From the NCBI GenBank assembly GCA_964646405.1, contig CAZYDV010000016.1, positions 1 through 39,278 of the forward strand: 39,278 bases of DNA, given 5' to 3'. Positions 1-7,962 of this stretch are shown here, one piece after another. A model generated the notes under the pieces. The model had not been told where the DNA came from, ran no database searches, and saw nothing but the letters and a program-made list of their open reading frames with translations. Position 1 is the stretch's first letter; each line of letters begins with the position of its first letter. The DNA is from CAKZSB01 sp964646405. GTDB taxonomy: Bacteria; Pseudomonadota; Gammaproteobacteria; Granulosicoccales; Granulosicoccaceae. Made by a program: the position numbers and the translations under genes.

Positions 1-7
1 CTGATTA

Positions 8-29
8 CCGGCTTGATGTGATCAACCGG
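8..29 (-). terminator. Imperfect hairpin after the GST gene
   Basis: The arms CCGGCTTGAT and ATCAACCGG pair around a GTG loop with one bulged C, just 3' of the GST stop. There is no clear T-tract, so this is a weak terminator candidate. Confidence 0.35.
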
Positions 30-46
30 CAACTTTAAAGCGCTTA

Positions 47-748
47 TCATTTTTCAGCCACAAAACGATCCGCATCCGGCATGTGGGCTGGCAAAGCCCG
101 TTGCAGCACCTGCGCCACCGCAATCACATAATCATTTTCAGATTTGGGATATCTAAGGTCTGAAGCCAGGTAACTCGCAATCCCGGGCACCGCAGTGACG
201 CGCTCGTACAACGCCTGCAACCCGGGTGTGCCTGAGAGAATATCAGGACACCATTCCAGATAATTGCCGAGCGCCTCAGCCAGTACCACATCTGCAAATG
301 TCATACGGCTGGCTGCACAGTAACCCGACGTCTGGTTATTAACACGGGCTTCAAGCCTTGGGCCAAATTTTGAAAAACACTGTTTAAGATCTGCTACGGC
401 GACGTCAACACCCGGTTTGAACGCAGCCTGAAGGCCGACTTCGGCAAAGTCTGCTGCGACACCGGCGATCAAATCACACCACATGGCGTCGATATCATCG
501 TCACCATACAAGTTGCCACGGCGGGCCAGATAGCGAATCATCGCCGACGACTGACTCAGATAGCGGCTGTCGACCTCAAGCAGTGGCATCTGGTCGAACG
601 GCAGTTTGCCAGACGTGCGCAGAGTCACCAGTTCTGCCGGTGTATCGATCGCCACATTGATGAAATCCACCCCTGTGGCTGCCAGCATCCAGCGTGTCGT
701 CTCGGCTCGGCCGCGACCACGAAAATAAGTCAGGCTTGCTGCAGTCAT
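47..748 (-). CDS. Glutathione S-transferase family protein
   Basis: A 233-residue cytosolic GST expected to conjugate or reduce substrates with glutathione. The N-terminal thioredoxin-like half carries a Tyr at residue 8 (YFRGRGRAE), the position of the catalytic Tyr in alpha/sigma-type GSTs. The cis-Pro is at residue 55 (QMPLLE), and the glutathione-binding signature QSSAMIRYLAR is at 66-76. Residues from about 85 on form the all-helical C-terminal domain. The length is normal for the family. It starts with ATG and is the last gene of a minus-strand run after a CoA-transferase and an enoyl-CoA hydratase, 60 bp behind the latter. A role in thiol metabolism is suggested by the thiol dioxygenase at the head of the run, but the substrate is unknown. 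Confidence 0.88.
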   Translation of the reverse strand: MTAASLTYFRGRGRAETTRWMLAATGVDFINVAIDTPAELVTLRTSGKLPFDQMPLLEVDSRYLSQSSAMIRYLARRGNLYGDDDIDAMWCDLIAGVAADFAEVGLQAAFKPGVDVAVADLKQCFSKFGPRLEARVNNQTSGYCAASRMTFADVVLAEALGNYLEWCPDILSGTPGLQALYERVTAVPGIASYLASDLRYPKSENDYVIAVAQVLQRALPAHMPDADRFVAEK

Positions 749-808
749 CGTGTACTTTCAGGGATTATCAGCGGGCTGACAGTATACGCAGTTAGCGAAA
801 CACACCAT

Positions 809-1567
809 TCAACTTTTGCGTTTCGATTGTTGATTCTGCGCGCTAATCCGGTAGGCGATGATCCGTTCTTTCAATCCTGGCCGCCCGGCCGTCTCTACAA
901 TAGCGGCAAGGTCCTCGGTGCGACTGTCGACCACGGTGAGTTCCAGCATGGCCTGCACGGCTGCAGGAGACAAGGTGAGTGCACGCTGGCGAAAAGTATC
1001 GACACACGCAGCCCACGCTTCGATCTCTGTAATCTCGGTTACCAGACCAACCTCGCAGGCACGCTGAGCATCGACTTGTGAGGTATCGATCAGCATATCG
1101 CGCGCAGCGTCGGCGCCAATCAATCGCGTCAGCCTGCGTGTACCCAGCGCGAGTTCAAAATTCCAGCCGGGCATACGAAAGCGACTGCCCGGCGCCGCCA
1201 CACGCTGCCAGCAGGCGGCAAACAAATCCGCTCCGGCACCTATGACGGCACCGTGCGCCAGCGCCATGATCGGAAACGGCGCATGATGGACCATCTGCAA
1301 CATTTTTTCGATACGTAGAAAGCGCCACAGTAAATCACCGTCACTCAGCGACTCAATGTCCGAGAGGTCAAACCCGGCGCAAAAGTGTTTGCCGATGCCG
1401 CGTATGACGCAACTTCGAACGCCGTCCACATTAGACAGACCGTCGATAATCGCTTCGACCATGTCCGGACTGAGTGCATTAACGCTTTCCGGACGATTCA
1501 GTGTTATCGACAGCGCGCCGTCGCTGCAGTCGATCGACACCGGCAAATCTTTGGCTGCAACACTCAC
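809..1567 (-). CDS. Enoyl-CoA hydratase/isomerase family protein
   Basis: A 252-residue crotonase-fold enzyme acting on acyl-CoA thioesters. The oxyanion-hole segments are visible: HFCAGFDLSD at 61-70 and HGAVIGAGADL at 105-115. The region of the second catalytic Glu reads MPGWNFELALGTRRL (132-146), shortened compared with classical hydratases, so the exact reaction (hydratase, isomerase or hydrolase) is open. The GTG start overlaps the stop of the upstream CoA-transferase by 4 nt (GTGA), indicating translational coupling. Together with the CoA-transferase it would process a CoA-activated acid, perhaps one made from a thiol by the dioxygenase two genes upstream. Confidence 0.88.
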   Translation of the reverse strand: MSVAAKDLPVSIDCSDGALSITLNRPESVNALSPDMVEAIIDGLSNVDGVRSCVIRGIGKHFCAGFDLSDIESLSDGDLLWRFLRIEKMLQMVHHAPFPIMALAHGAVIGAGADLFAACWQRVAAPGSRFRMPGWNFELALGTRRLTRLIGADAARDMLIDTSQVDAQRACEVGLVTEITEIEAWAACVDTFRQRALTLSPAAVQAMLELTVVDSRTEDLAAIVETAGRPGLKERIIAYRISAQNQQSKRKS

Positions 1568-2712
1568 GATTGGGCGTGGCTGAGTGAAGCCAGAACCTCA
1601 TCAGTGTGCTCGCCCAGCAAGGGTGGTGGTATTTGCACTGCGATCGGCTGATCGTTGATTCTCAACGGCGAGCCAAACGTGCGGGTTTTCTTGCCGACCG
1701 GCAGATCCAGATCCTGCACCCATCCCATGTGCTCGACCTGTGGATCGGCCAGCACTTGCGAATAGGAGTTGATCGGACTGCAGGGAACACCCGCTTTGTG
1801 AAAAGCCGTGATCCAGTGCTCGGCGGGTTGAGTTCTGAAGACCTCTTCGAGGATGTCTTTCAGCTCGACCTGGTTGGCCGCCCGCATCGAGGGCGAGGAA
1901 AAGCGCTCCTCGGTTGCAAGCTTGGGCAAATTCACTACATCGCAAACCGACGCCCACAGCTTGTTGTTACCGGCGGCCATACCAAAATAGTCATCCGACG
2001 CCTCAAACGCCTGGTAGGGAGCGTTGCGAGGATGTGCAGAACCCAGTTTTTTCGGGTCGTTGCCGGTGCCAAAATACTCACTGGTCTGAAGGGCTGCCAC
2101 CGCGAGTGTCGCCCCCAGCATGGCGACATCGATGTGTTGGCCCTGGCCGGTTTGATCCACCTGTCGCAAGGCGGTGGATATGGCAAATGCGCCATACAAC
2201 CCAGAGACAAAGTCACACAGCGGCACACCACATTTGACCGGTGCACCGCCAGGCTCGCCGGTCACACCCATCACACCCGCCATGGCCTGCATGGTCAAAT
2301 CAAATCCACCCTCACGCGAGCGCGGACCGGTTTGCCCGAATGCCGAAATGGAACAGTAGATCAACGCAGGCTTGATTGCCGACATGGATTCATAGTCAAT
2401 GCCATTGCGCTGCATAACACCGGGGCGAAAGTTCTCGAGCACCACATCGGCAGAGAGAATCAGTGCTTTGGCGTGTGCTGCACCTTCTGCAGATTTCAGA
2501 TCCAGCACCACTGATTTCTTGCCGCGATTGATCGAGGCGAAGTTTTCGCTATAGCCCTCGTTCAATGGCGGCCACATGCGCATGGCGTCTCCCTGCGGTC
2601 GTTCGACCTTGATCAGCTCGGCACCGGCATCGGCCAGCAACATACCGCAGTAAGGTCCGGCCGCGATCTCGCAGAACTCGATGACCCTGATCCCATTCAT
2701 TGAATGCATCAT
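1564..2712 (-). CDS. CaiB/BaiF family III CoA-transferase
   Basis: A 382-residue family III CoA-transferase that moves CoA between carboxylic acids through aspartyl-CoA thioester intermediates. The N-terminal motif GIRVIEFCEIAAGPYCGMLL (7-26) and ENFRPG (93-98) are typical. PVKCGVPLCDFVSGLYG (158-174) holds the expected catalytic Asp at 167, the counterpart of Asp169 in formyl-CoA transferase. It starts with ATG behind a CAGG element. It lies 53 bp downstream of a thiol dioxygenase and is coupled to an enoyl-CoA hydratase. In Advenella a family III transferase (Act) activates 3-sulfinopropionate made by a mercaptopropionate dioxygenase. The neighbour pair here is similar, so a sulfinate or other short acid is a reasonable substrate guess. 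Confidence 0.9.
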   Translation of the reverse strand: MMHSMNGIRVIEFCEIAAGPYCGMLLADAGAELIKVERPQGDAMRMWPPLNEGYSENFASINRGKKSVVLDLKSAEGAAHAKALILSADVVLENFRPGVMQRNGIDYESMSAIKPALIYCSISAFGQTGPRSREGGFDLTMQAMAGVMGVTGEPGGAPVKCGVPLCDFVSGLYGAFAISTALRQVDQTGQGQHIDVAMLGATLAVAALQTSEYFGTGNDPKKLGSAHPRNAPYQAFEASDDYFGMAAGNNKLWASVCDVVNLPKLATEERFSSPSMRAANQVELKDILEEVFRTQPAEHWITAFHKAGVPCSPINSYSQVLADPQVEHMGWVQDLDLPVGKKTRTFGSPLRINDQPIAVQIPPPLLGEHTDEVLASLSHAQS

Positions 2713-2765
2713 TTAACCTGAGTAGTGTTGCTATGACTGTCGGGGTTCAAGTACAGTCGGATGCG

Positions 2766-3362
2766 TTACTGCGACGCAGACTGATCCCACAGGTTCGGCA
2801 TAACATCGCTGGCATAGCCAGAGACAAATTCCGACGGCTTGCCAGTGGCAGGGTCGAACACATGGCGGCGGACCGCACCAATATTTGCCCCATAGACATG
2901 GATGCTGACGGAGACTTCATCATCCAGTGCGTTGCTTACCTTGTGCACATCACCCACGGTGGGTGAAACCAGGTCAATCTCACCGACCGCGGCATTGTGG
3001 GAACAGGTACAGACGAGTTTACCGGTATCAGATTCTACATCGAATTCATCGCACAGCTCTTCCCCGCGCATGACGCCTACCATGCCCCATACGGTGTGAT
3101 CGTGTACCGGTGTGGTATGTCCCGGGCCCCAGATGAAGCTGGCGACTGAAAATCGCTCAAGTGGATCGCAGTGCAACAGATACTGTTGGTAGCGATCGGG
3201 ATGCGGTTTGGCAAACTGATCCGGTAACCAGTCATCTCGCTTGATCAGATCAGAGAGTAGCTGCTGACCTTCGGTGAAGATCCGCTCCTCATCTGTTTTA
3301 TAGTCGCTGACAAGCCCGGTGAAAGACTGGACAAAAGTTCGGAATCTCGAGGTGTTTTTCAT
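2766..3362 (-). CDS. Cysteine dioxygenase-family thiol dioxygenase (cupin)
   Basis: A 198-residue cupin of the bacterial cysteine/3-mercaptopropionate dioxygenase family, which adds O2 to a thiol to give a sulfinic acid using non-haem Fe(II). The 3-His ligand set is visible: HDH at 87-89 (PVHDHTVWG) and His140 (GDVHKVSN). The segment YLLHCDPLERFSV (61-73), followed by a WGPG turn, matches the bacterial thiol-dioxygenase pattern. I cannot tell cysteine from 3-mercaptopropionate preference by eye. It is the first gene of the minus-strand operon leading into CoA-transferase, enoyl-CoA hydratase and GST. The operon promoter should lie in the short divergent gap shared with the VOC gene. Confidence 0.87.
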   Translation of the reverse strand: MKNTSRFRTFVQSFTGLVSDYKTDEERIFTEGQQLLSDLIKRDDWLPDQFAKPHPDRYQQYLLHCDPLERFSVASFIWGPGHTTPVHDHTVWGMVGVMRGEELCDEFDVESDTGKLVCTCSHNAAVGEIDLVSPTVGDVHKVSNALDDEVSVSIHVYGANIGAVRRHVFDPATGKPSEFVSGYASDVMPNLWDQSASQ

Positions 3363-3393
3363 CTTGCGTTTCTCCTGCTCGTGAAGTTAGTGT

Positions 3394-4104
3394 ATGGCTT
3401 TTACCCATGGTGTCAATATTCAGCAAATGCGTTCTGAATATCGGCACGCGCACTTCTGGAGCAAATCTCTGAACAACAAGATCGACCATTTCACGGTGGG
3501 CGCTGCCGACCTGACGCAGGGTATCCAGGCGATGAAACAGGCGCTGGGCGTCATCTTAAGCCCGGGCAGTAAACACGACCTGATGAGCACGCACAATTGT
3601 GTGATGCGCGCCGGCGAAGCGTGTTTTTTCGAGCTGATCGCAATTGATCCGGAAGTGCCGGCACCGACCCGGACCCGCTGGTTTAGTCTGGACAATCCGC
3701 AGACGCAGGCGCGCCTGGCCGAACGACCTCGTGCGCTATGCTGGGTGGTAAATACCGACGATCTCGACGCGGTGGTCGCGGCAAGCCCGGTGCCGCTGGG
3801 TGAAATCGTCACCTTCACTCGCGGTGATCGCTCGTGGCGACTGACGGTGCCGGAAGACGGACATCTGCCGGAGGGCGGATTGCTACCAGCCTTTATCGAA
3901 TGGTCACCCGGCCCTCACCCGAGCACCGCTCAACCCGATCTGGATTGCAGGCTCGCGTCGATTCGATTGTCGCACCCGGAGCCGGAACAGTTGAAAAAGA
4001 CGCTGTCCGCACTACAGGTGCTGGACCTTGTTGAGCTAAGCGCCGGGCCGAAAGGGTTGTCCTTTGAAATGCAGACGCTGGATGGCAGCGTCATCGTCGA
4101 CTAA
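3394..4104 (+). CDS. Glyoxalase-like (VOC superfamily) protein
   Basis: A VOC-fold protein of the glyoxalase-like type. The family-typical opening IDHFTVGAADLTQGI begins only at residue 30 of the longest reading from ATG 3394, so the first 25 or so residues are probably untranslated. A candidate internal start is CTG 3469, preceded by GGAG at 3458-3461. The core carries GSKHDLMSTHNCVMR, where family members bind metal or substrate, and FFELIAIDP. It diverges from the thiol dioxygenase operon. No substrate can be assigned; isomerase, lyase or binding roles are all possible. Confidence 0.75.
   Translation: MAFTHGVNIQQMRSEYRHAHFWSKSLNNKIDHFTVGAADLTQGIQAMKQALGVILSPGSKHDLMSTHNCVMRAGEACFFELIAIDPEVPAPTRTRWFSLDNPQTQARLAERPRALCWVVNTDDLDAVVAASPVPLGEIVTFTRGDRSWRLTVPEDGHLPEGGLLPAFIEWSPGPHPSTAQPDLDCRLASIRLSHPEPEQLKKTLSALQVLDLVELSAGPKGLSFEMQTLDGSVIVD
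3458..3471 (+). promoter_or_regulatory. Candidate RBS plus CTG start of the VOC gene
   Basis: GGAG at 3458-3461 is followed, after 7 nt, by an in-frame CTG (3469-3471). Starting here gives MNNKIDHFTVG, which fits how this family usually begins. The ATG at 3394 has no convincing RBS and would leave only 31 bp for two divergent promoters. Confidence 0.4.
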
Positions 4105-4271
4105 GCACTGCGCCGGAAATTGTCCAGCGCGGCAAAATTGATCAGTAGGCCGGAACATCCGATTGAGTCCGATCTGCCACACACTGATGCTCGACGCCAA
4201 AGTTAACACCGGACACACGGCGTTCGCCGGAATCCGGACATCCAATGAGTCACCGACATTGGTCTTCGCCA

Positions 4272-6674
4272 CTATTCCACGAAGTAGCTGCGCGCGTCAC
4301 TTGCATCCAGACTGTTCGCAAACGTCACCACACCCAATGCAATGGTCACCACCTGACACTGAAGTTCTATGTCAAACGGTGCATCAGCCGGCCCGCCTGT
4401 GCCCGAGCGACAATATAAATCACCGTCCCAGTACCAATTGATGAATACTTCGCCGCCATCAAAGGTGCCAGTGACCGTACCATCTGAATTGGCAATCAGT
4501 GCCGTTGTCTCATCGCGGACACCATCGGCTTCACGCTGTACCAGCGTTCTGCCGACGATCGTAGCCTGAAACTGTTCCAGTGTGTTTATCCGGCCATTTG
4601 TGATGGCAACCGACCCCGCATTGCGATCGACCACCCGAAGGTTATCGGCGAAGGCGACTACCCTACTGCCAGCGCCTGTCGACCGAGCCTGCAGCCACAG
4701 GTCCAGAGATTCGTCCAGCGAGATTGGTGTCCCAATCGACACATAGTGCTGCTCCCCGTCGATCGAAAACCCAATTTTGTTTTGCTCCATATCCAGCCAC
4801 GTTGCCATGATGTGATTTTGATCGAGCTGTGGCTGCACCGAAAAACTGGCACAACCGCTGTCGCTGGCCGGATTAGTGAGGGACGTAGAAACGCTGAAAT
4901 CTGCGGCATGACTCTGCCAGGCACAGTAGCGAGCCTCCAGACCACCATTTTCATCCATCACTATCTCGGTTATGGCGAACACCATATCCAGCAAACCATC
5001 CACCGCCGGGTTTTCACTGGCATAGTAGAGTGGACCGCCGATGCGCATGGTCACCTGCCCCGAATCCGCTACTACGCTATCACTGGATAAACGCATCGCG
5101 GCCGAGCCATAGCTGGACTCGACCCCAGTGACCCTAAGCCTGGCATCGGCATTGCTGCCAGACGAAATACTTTCAAGTCTCACTTCTCCATCCTGTACGT
5201 CGATGGAGACATCGCGACGATCGCGGTCAGAGGCGTTATAGGTGAGGAAATTGCCTGCACCCGAAAAATCGATGGTGACGTCGTCACCACCCACCTCGTC
5301 GATTGCAACCACCGCTGTAGCCGGACCCCTGTCTGCCCGCGCTCCTAAAGCTAAGTATGGACTCGCCGGATAAAACAACGCCGTTGGCAAGTCGTAAGTC
5401 AAAGAGGTGTCATCAACACTGAATGTGACCGTCTGATCCAGTCGATCTACTGCGATACCCAGTCGGTAGAACACGCCCAACTGAGGCGTAAGGTTTTCAA
5501 AGATACGGAAGTTCCAACCATCCAGAACGAGATAGTCTTCAGCCTCAATACCTCCCTCATGACGGTACGCACCAAACGCAAACCTGTGATACCCGTTACC
5601 CTGAAAACCAATTCTCAAATAGAAGCCGACATCTCCGCTTTGACCATCACCGTTACCCCCATCGGCAATGCTATTGTAAGGCTCGAAACCTATACTCGCC
5701 CCTGCCCTGCCTGTGCCTTCATACACACTTCCAGGCCGCAAAGCCATTCGAGCAAATACACTATCACCCACTCCAGTTAACCGAATCCGGCTCCATTTCC
5801 TTTCACTGCCTAATGTCTCCACAGACGCTAAAGCGATACCTTCCATAAACTCGATACTGCGGATCGCATCACTGTCATCCGGATCGGCCTTCCCGACTGC
5901 CAAAGTGTCCACGCAAAAATCATCCAACAGCCGCGTGTGTAGCTCTGTGGCAACAGGTGCCGGGAACACCAACGAAATTGGACCTTCGCTATCCGACAAC
6001 GAGCGTATCCAAAAGCCACTCCATGCTCCAATGCTGGACTCGGTATCGAGGGCAATATAAGCCCGCTGATCAGAGTCATAGTGAAACACCTGATTGGACA
6101 TCACACCACTGACAAAACCTCGATCAAGATCGTAACCCGTTTCACACTCAGCGCTGGCTACAGGCGTTACAACACGAAGACTGCCCATCGATAGTGGTCC
6201 GGGATACGGAGAACCTCGCAGACTCCAGGATCCACCCGCAACTGTGGGCACCCCCACTTTCAGGCATCCGTCATTTGACACACAGCCGTCAATACCTGAC
6301 TGTGGTTGCGTCACTACTTCGGGCGGCACATCCAGTTCCACCGCTCCACCTGTGTGCTGCACGATCCAGTACGCGTGACCTGTTTCTATCGTGTCATCCA
6401 GAGACACTTTCGTATATCGGCTGCCATCAGCCTCATACGCCCATACCACCCAATTCGAATCATAGTCATCAGGATTGAGGTCATCACCGATCAGGGACCG
6501 CAAGGTCTGCGAATCTGACTGAGTAGGAAAAACTATCTGCTCCCACACTCCATCTTTGATCACCAGCGTGGGCGCTGTAGCAACAACCCGGGTGGAGAAA
6601 ATCAGTAGTGTGAGGATACAGATCCACCCTAACTTGTGCTTCGGAGATATGGCATGCATCTGTGAAGTGAACAT
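4272..6674 (-). CDS. Large secreted protein of unknown function
   Basis: An 800-residue protein I do not recognise as a whole. It has an N-terminal signal peptide (hydrophobic LGWICILTLLIFSTRVVATA, about 15-34). Residues around 35-240 are rich in Trp, Asp and Ser, with paired cysteines in GCVSNDGCLKVGVP. About 330-450 and 540-690 look like two related beta-sandwich (LamG/concanavalin-like) modules ending in AIDEV and VAFADNLRVVD. The last 100 residues contain GTFDGGEVFINWYWDGDLYCRSG, resembling small secreted proteins with a W-x-W...YCR core. There is no membrane anchor or LPXTG-type sorting signal. It is monocistronic, convergent with the VOC gene and divergent from luxR. A surface-binding or envelope role is only a guess. 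Confidence 0.6.
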   Translation of the reverse strand: MFTSQMHAISPKHKLGWICILTLLIFSTRVVATAPTLVIKDGVWEQIVFPTQSDSQTLRSLIGDDLNPDDYDSNWVVWAYEADGSRYTKVSLDDTIETGHAYWIVQHTGGAVELDVPPEVVTQPQSGIDGCVSNDGCLKVGVPTVAGGSWSLRGSPYPGPLSMGSLRVVTPVASAECETGYDLDRGFVSGVMSNQVFHYDSDQRAYIALDTESSIGAWSGFWIRSLSDSEGPISLVFPAPVATELHTRLLDDFCVDTLAVGKADPDDSDAIRSIEFMEGIALASVETLGSERKWSRIRLTGVGDSVFARMALRPGSVYEGTGRAGASIGFEPYNSIADGGNGDGQSGDVGFYLRIGFQGNGYHRFAFGAYRHEGGIEAEDYLVLDGWNFRIFENLTPQLGVFYRLGIAVDRLDQTVTFSVDDTSLTYDLPTALFYPASPYLALGARADRGPATAVVAIDEVGGDDVTIDFSGAGNFLTYNASDRDRRDVSIDVQDGEVRLESISSGSNADARLRVTGVESSYGSAAMRLSSDSVVADSGQVTMRIGGPLYYASENPAVDGLLDMVFAITEIVMDENGGLEARYCAWQSHAADFSVSTSLTNPASDSGCASFSVQPQLDQNHIMATWLDMEQNKIGFSIDGEQHYVSIGTPISLDESLDLWLQARSTGAGSRVVAFADNLRVVDRNAGSVAITNGRINTLEQFQATIVGRTLVQREADGVRDETTALIANSDGTVTGTFDGGEVFINWYWDGDLYCRSGTGGPADAPFDIELQCQVVTIALGVVTFANSLDASDARSYFVE

Positions 6675-7146
6675 TTTTCATACTTCTATTTGAAGGTTAA
6701 TGTCACGCGTAGTGGTGGCGTCCAAGCAGCCAGCGTGTTCAACGGTCCCTGCTCATTGTGCAATCGAGACAACCCCAGCACAATTGGGTAAAAACCCCCA
6801 ATCACCCGATGGTAAGACACTGACCGAATCAAGACAGCCAACACAACACAGATCCACTTTTTATAACCCATCTGGCTAGTGGCGCTTGTTCTTTCGCTGT
6901 AATACCCTTTCAACAGATCGCCGATAGCCTGACACAGAGTCGGCAATCTACCTCTCTCCCGTCGTCAACACACCTCATGTCATGCAGGAATACCTAGTCG
7001 AATCCGATCCCGCCAGATTCTGGAGCAGTAGCTTGATCAATCTGATAAACCCGGGAGTCAGTAGCGTCTGCTACGCCACTATCCTGTCAATGTCCGAAAC
7101 AGAATTAAATCGATCTTGCTGCAATTGATCACTCCCCAAAGGCAGC
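6675..7146. other. 472-bp divergent intergenic region
   Basis: This non-coding stretch separates the large secreted protein (minus) from luxR (plus), so promoters for both should be here. It contains a perfect 11-nt palindrome CCAGATTCTGG (7013-7023), a TTGATCAA palindrome (7033-7040) and a GTAGC/GCTAC hairpin around 7058-7071. An 86-codon minus-strand frame (6686-6946) shows no family features and is not called. Confidence 0.6.
7013..7023. promoter_or_regulatory. Palindrome upstream of luxR
   Basis: CCAGATTCTGG is a perfect 5+1+5 inverted repeat 124 bp before the luxR start. The size is smaller than a classical 20-bp lux box, so it is only a candidate operator. Confidence 0.3.
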
Positions 7147-7902
7147 GTGAACATCAGCAGCACAGATAACCATAGCCAATCTATCCTGCAACTGGCCGAG
7201 GCGTGTCGGGCATCCGGCGCCTACTGGTCCCATTGCCACGACGCGCTGGAACAATACGGCGTTACCAGTATCTGCCACCTGTCACTGCCTTTCAAACACG
7301 AAGCCACCCTGCGTGGTGTTTCACAGGCCTCATTGTTCAAAACCAGCCACCCGAAAGAATGGCAAAACGCAGTGGGTCAACAATCGCTGGACTACGATTT
7401 ATCTGTCGAACTAATCACCACAGGCACTCAAGTTGTCTATTGGCACGAGATCCGCCACGGACAGTCGTTCTCGGAACTTCAGCATCAGCTCAACGAGGCG
7501 GAACTGGACCTTGGCATGAACGTTGGCATCAGCGTGATATCGCGCCAATTCGAAGCCTCCGGTGGATTGGCAGGAGTAGGGCTGTGTTTTGCCAATATGA
7601 AGCCCGAAGAATTCCAGCAGATCTGGGCAGGGCACGCTGATCATATCCTCGATATAACCCGGCTGCTCGATGCCGGTCTCATCGATAACGGTTTACGTGA
7701 AGTGGTTGCGCTCGCACCGCGCGAGCGGGAAGTGTTACGTTATCTCAGTGCAGGGTACAGAGTGACAGATATTGCAACGGCATTGCATAAAAGCCCGAAA
7801 ACCATCGAAAAGTACGTCGATAGCGTAAAACTGAAGCTCAAAGCTTCTACACGTGACAACGCGATTGCAAAGGCGCTGGTACTCAACCTGCTGGAAGAAT
7901 AG
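7147..7902 (+). CDS. LuxR-type transcriptional regulator, solo
   Basis: A 251-residue regulator with an N-terminal autoinducer-binding-like domain (about 10-175) and a C-terminal GerE/LuxR helix-turn-helix (about 186-245: LAPREREVLRYLSAGYRVTDIA, then SPKTIEKYVDSVKLKLKA). In the ligand domain, Asp84, Trp99 and Gly127 look like the conserved AHL-pocket positions. The usual aromatic pair upstream is not evident and the Asp is followed by Leu instead of Pro, so the ligand may differ from a standard AHL. It starts with GTG. No luxI synthase is in the window, making it a LuxR solo. It may control the divergent secreted-protein gene or itself. Confidence 0.87.
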   Translation: MNISSTDNHSQSILQLAEACRASGAYWSHCHDALEQYGVTSICHLSLPFKHEATLRGVSQASLFKTSHPKEWQNAVGQQSLDYDLSVELITTGTQVVYWHEIRHGQSFSELQHQLNEAELDLGMNVGISVISRQFEASGGLAGVGLCFANMKPEEFQQIWAGHADHILDITRLLDAGLIDNGLREVVALAPREREVLRYLSAGYRVTDIATALHKSPKTIEKYVDSVKLKLKASTRDNAIAKALVLNLLEE

Positions 7903-7928
7903 ACGACGCGCCAGCTCCCGACAGACAA

Positions 7929-7947
7929 GCCCGGCCAACGGCCGGGC
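7929..7947. terminator. Hairpin between luxR and the oxidoreductase
   Basis: A perfect 8-bp stem GCCCGGCC/GGCCGGGC with an AAC loop lies between two convergent genes. It has no T-tract, so it may be a bidirectional or Rho-assisted terminator. Confidence 0.5.
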
Positions 7948-7962
7948 GGTGCCAGTTAGGCC

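Noticed and set aside
1606..2514. 302-codon plus-strand open frame opposite the CoA-transferase
   Set aside because: It is an antisense shadow of a gene with clear catalytic motifs.
6686..6946. 86-codon minus-strand frame upstream of the large secreted protein
   Set aside because: It has no recognisable domain and no clear signal peptide, and lies in a promoter-like region.
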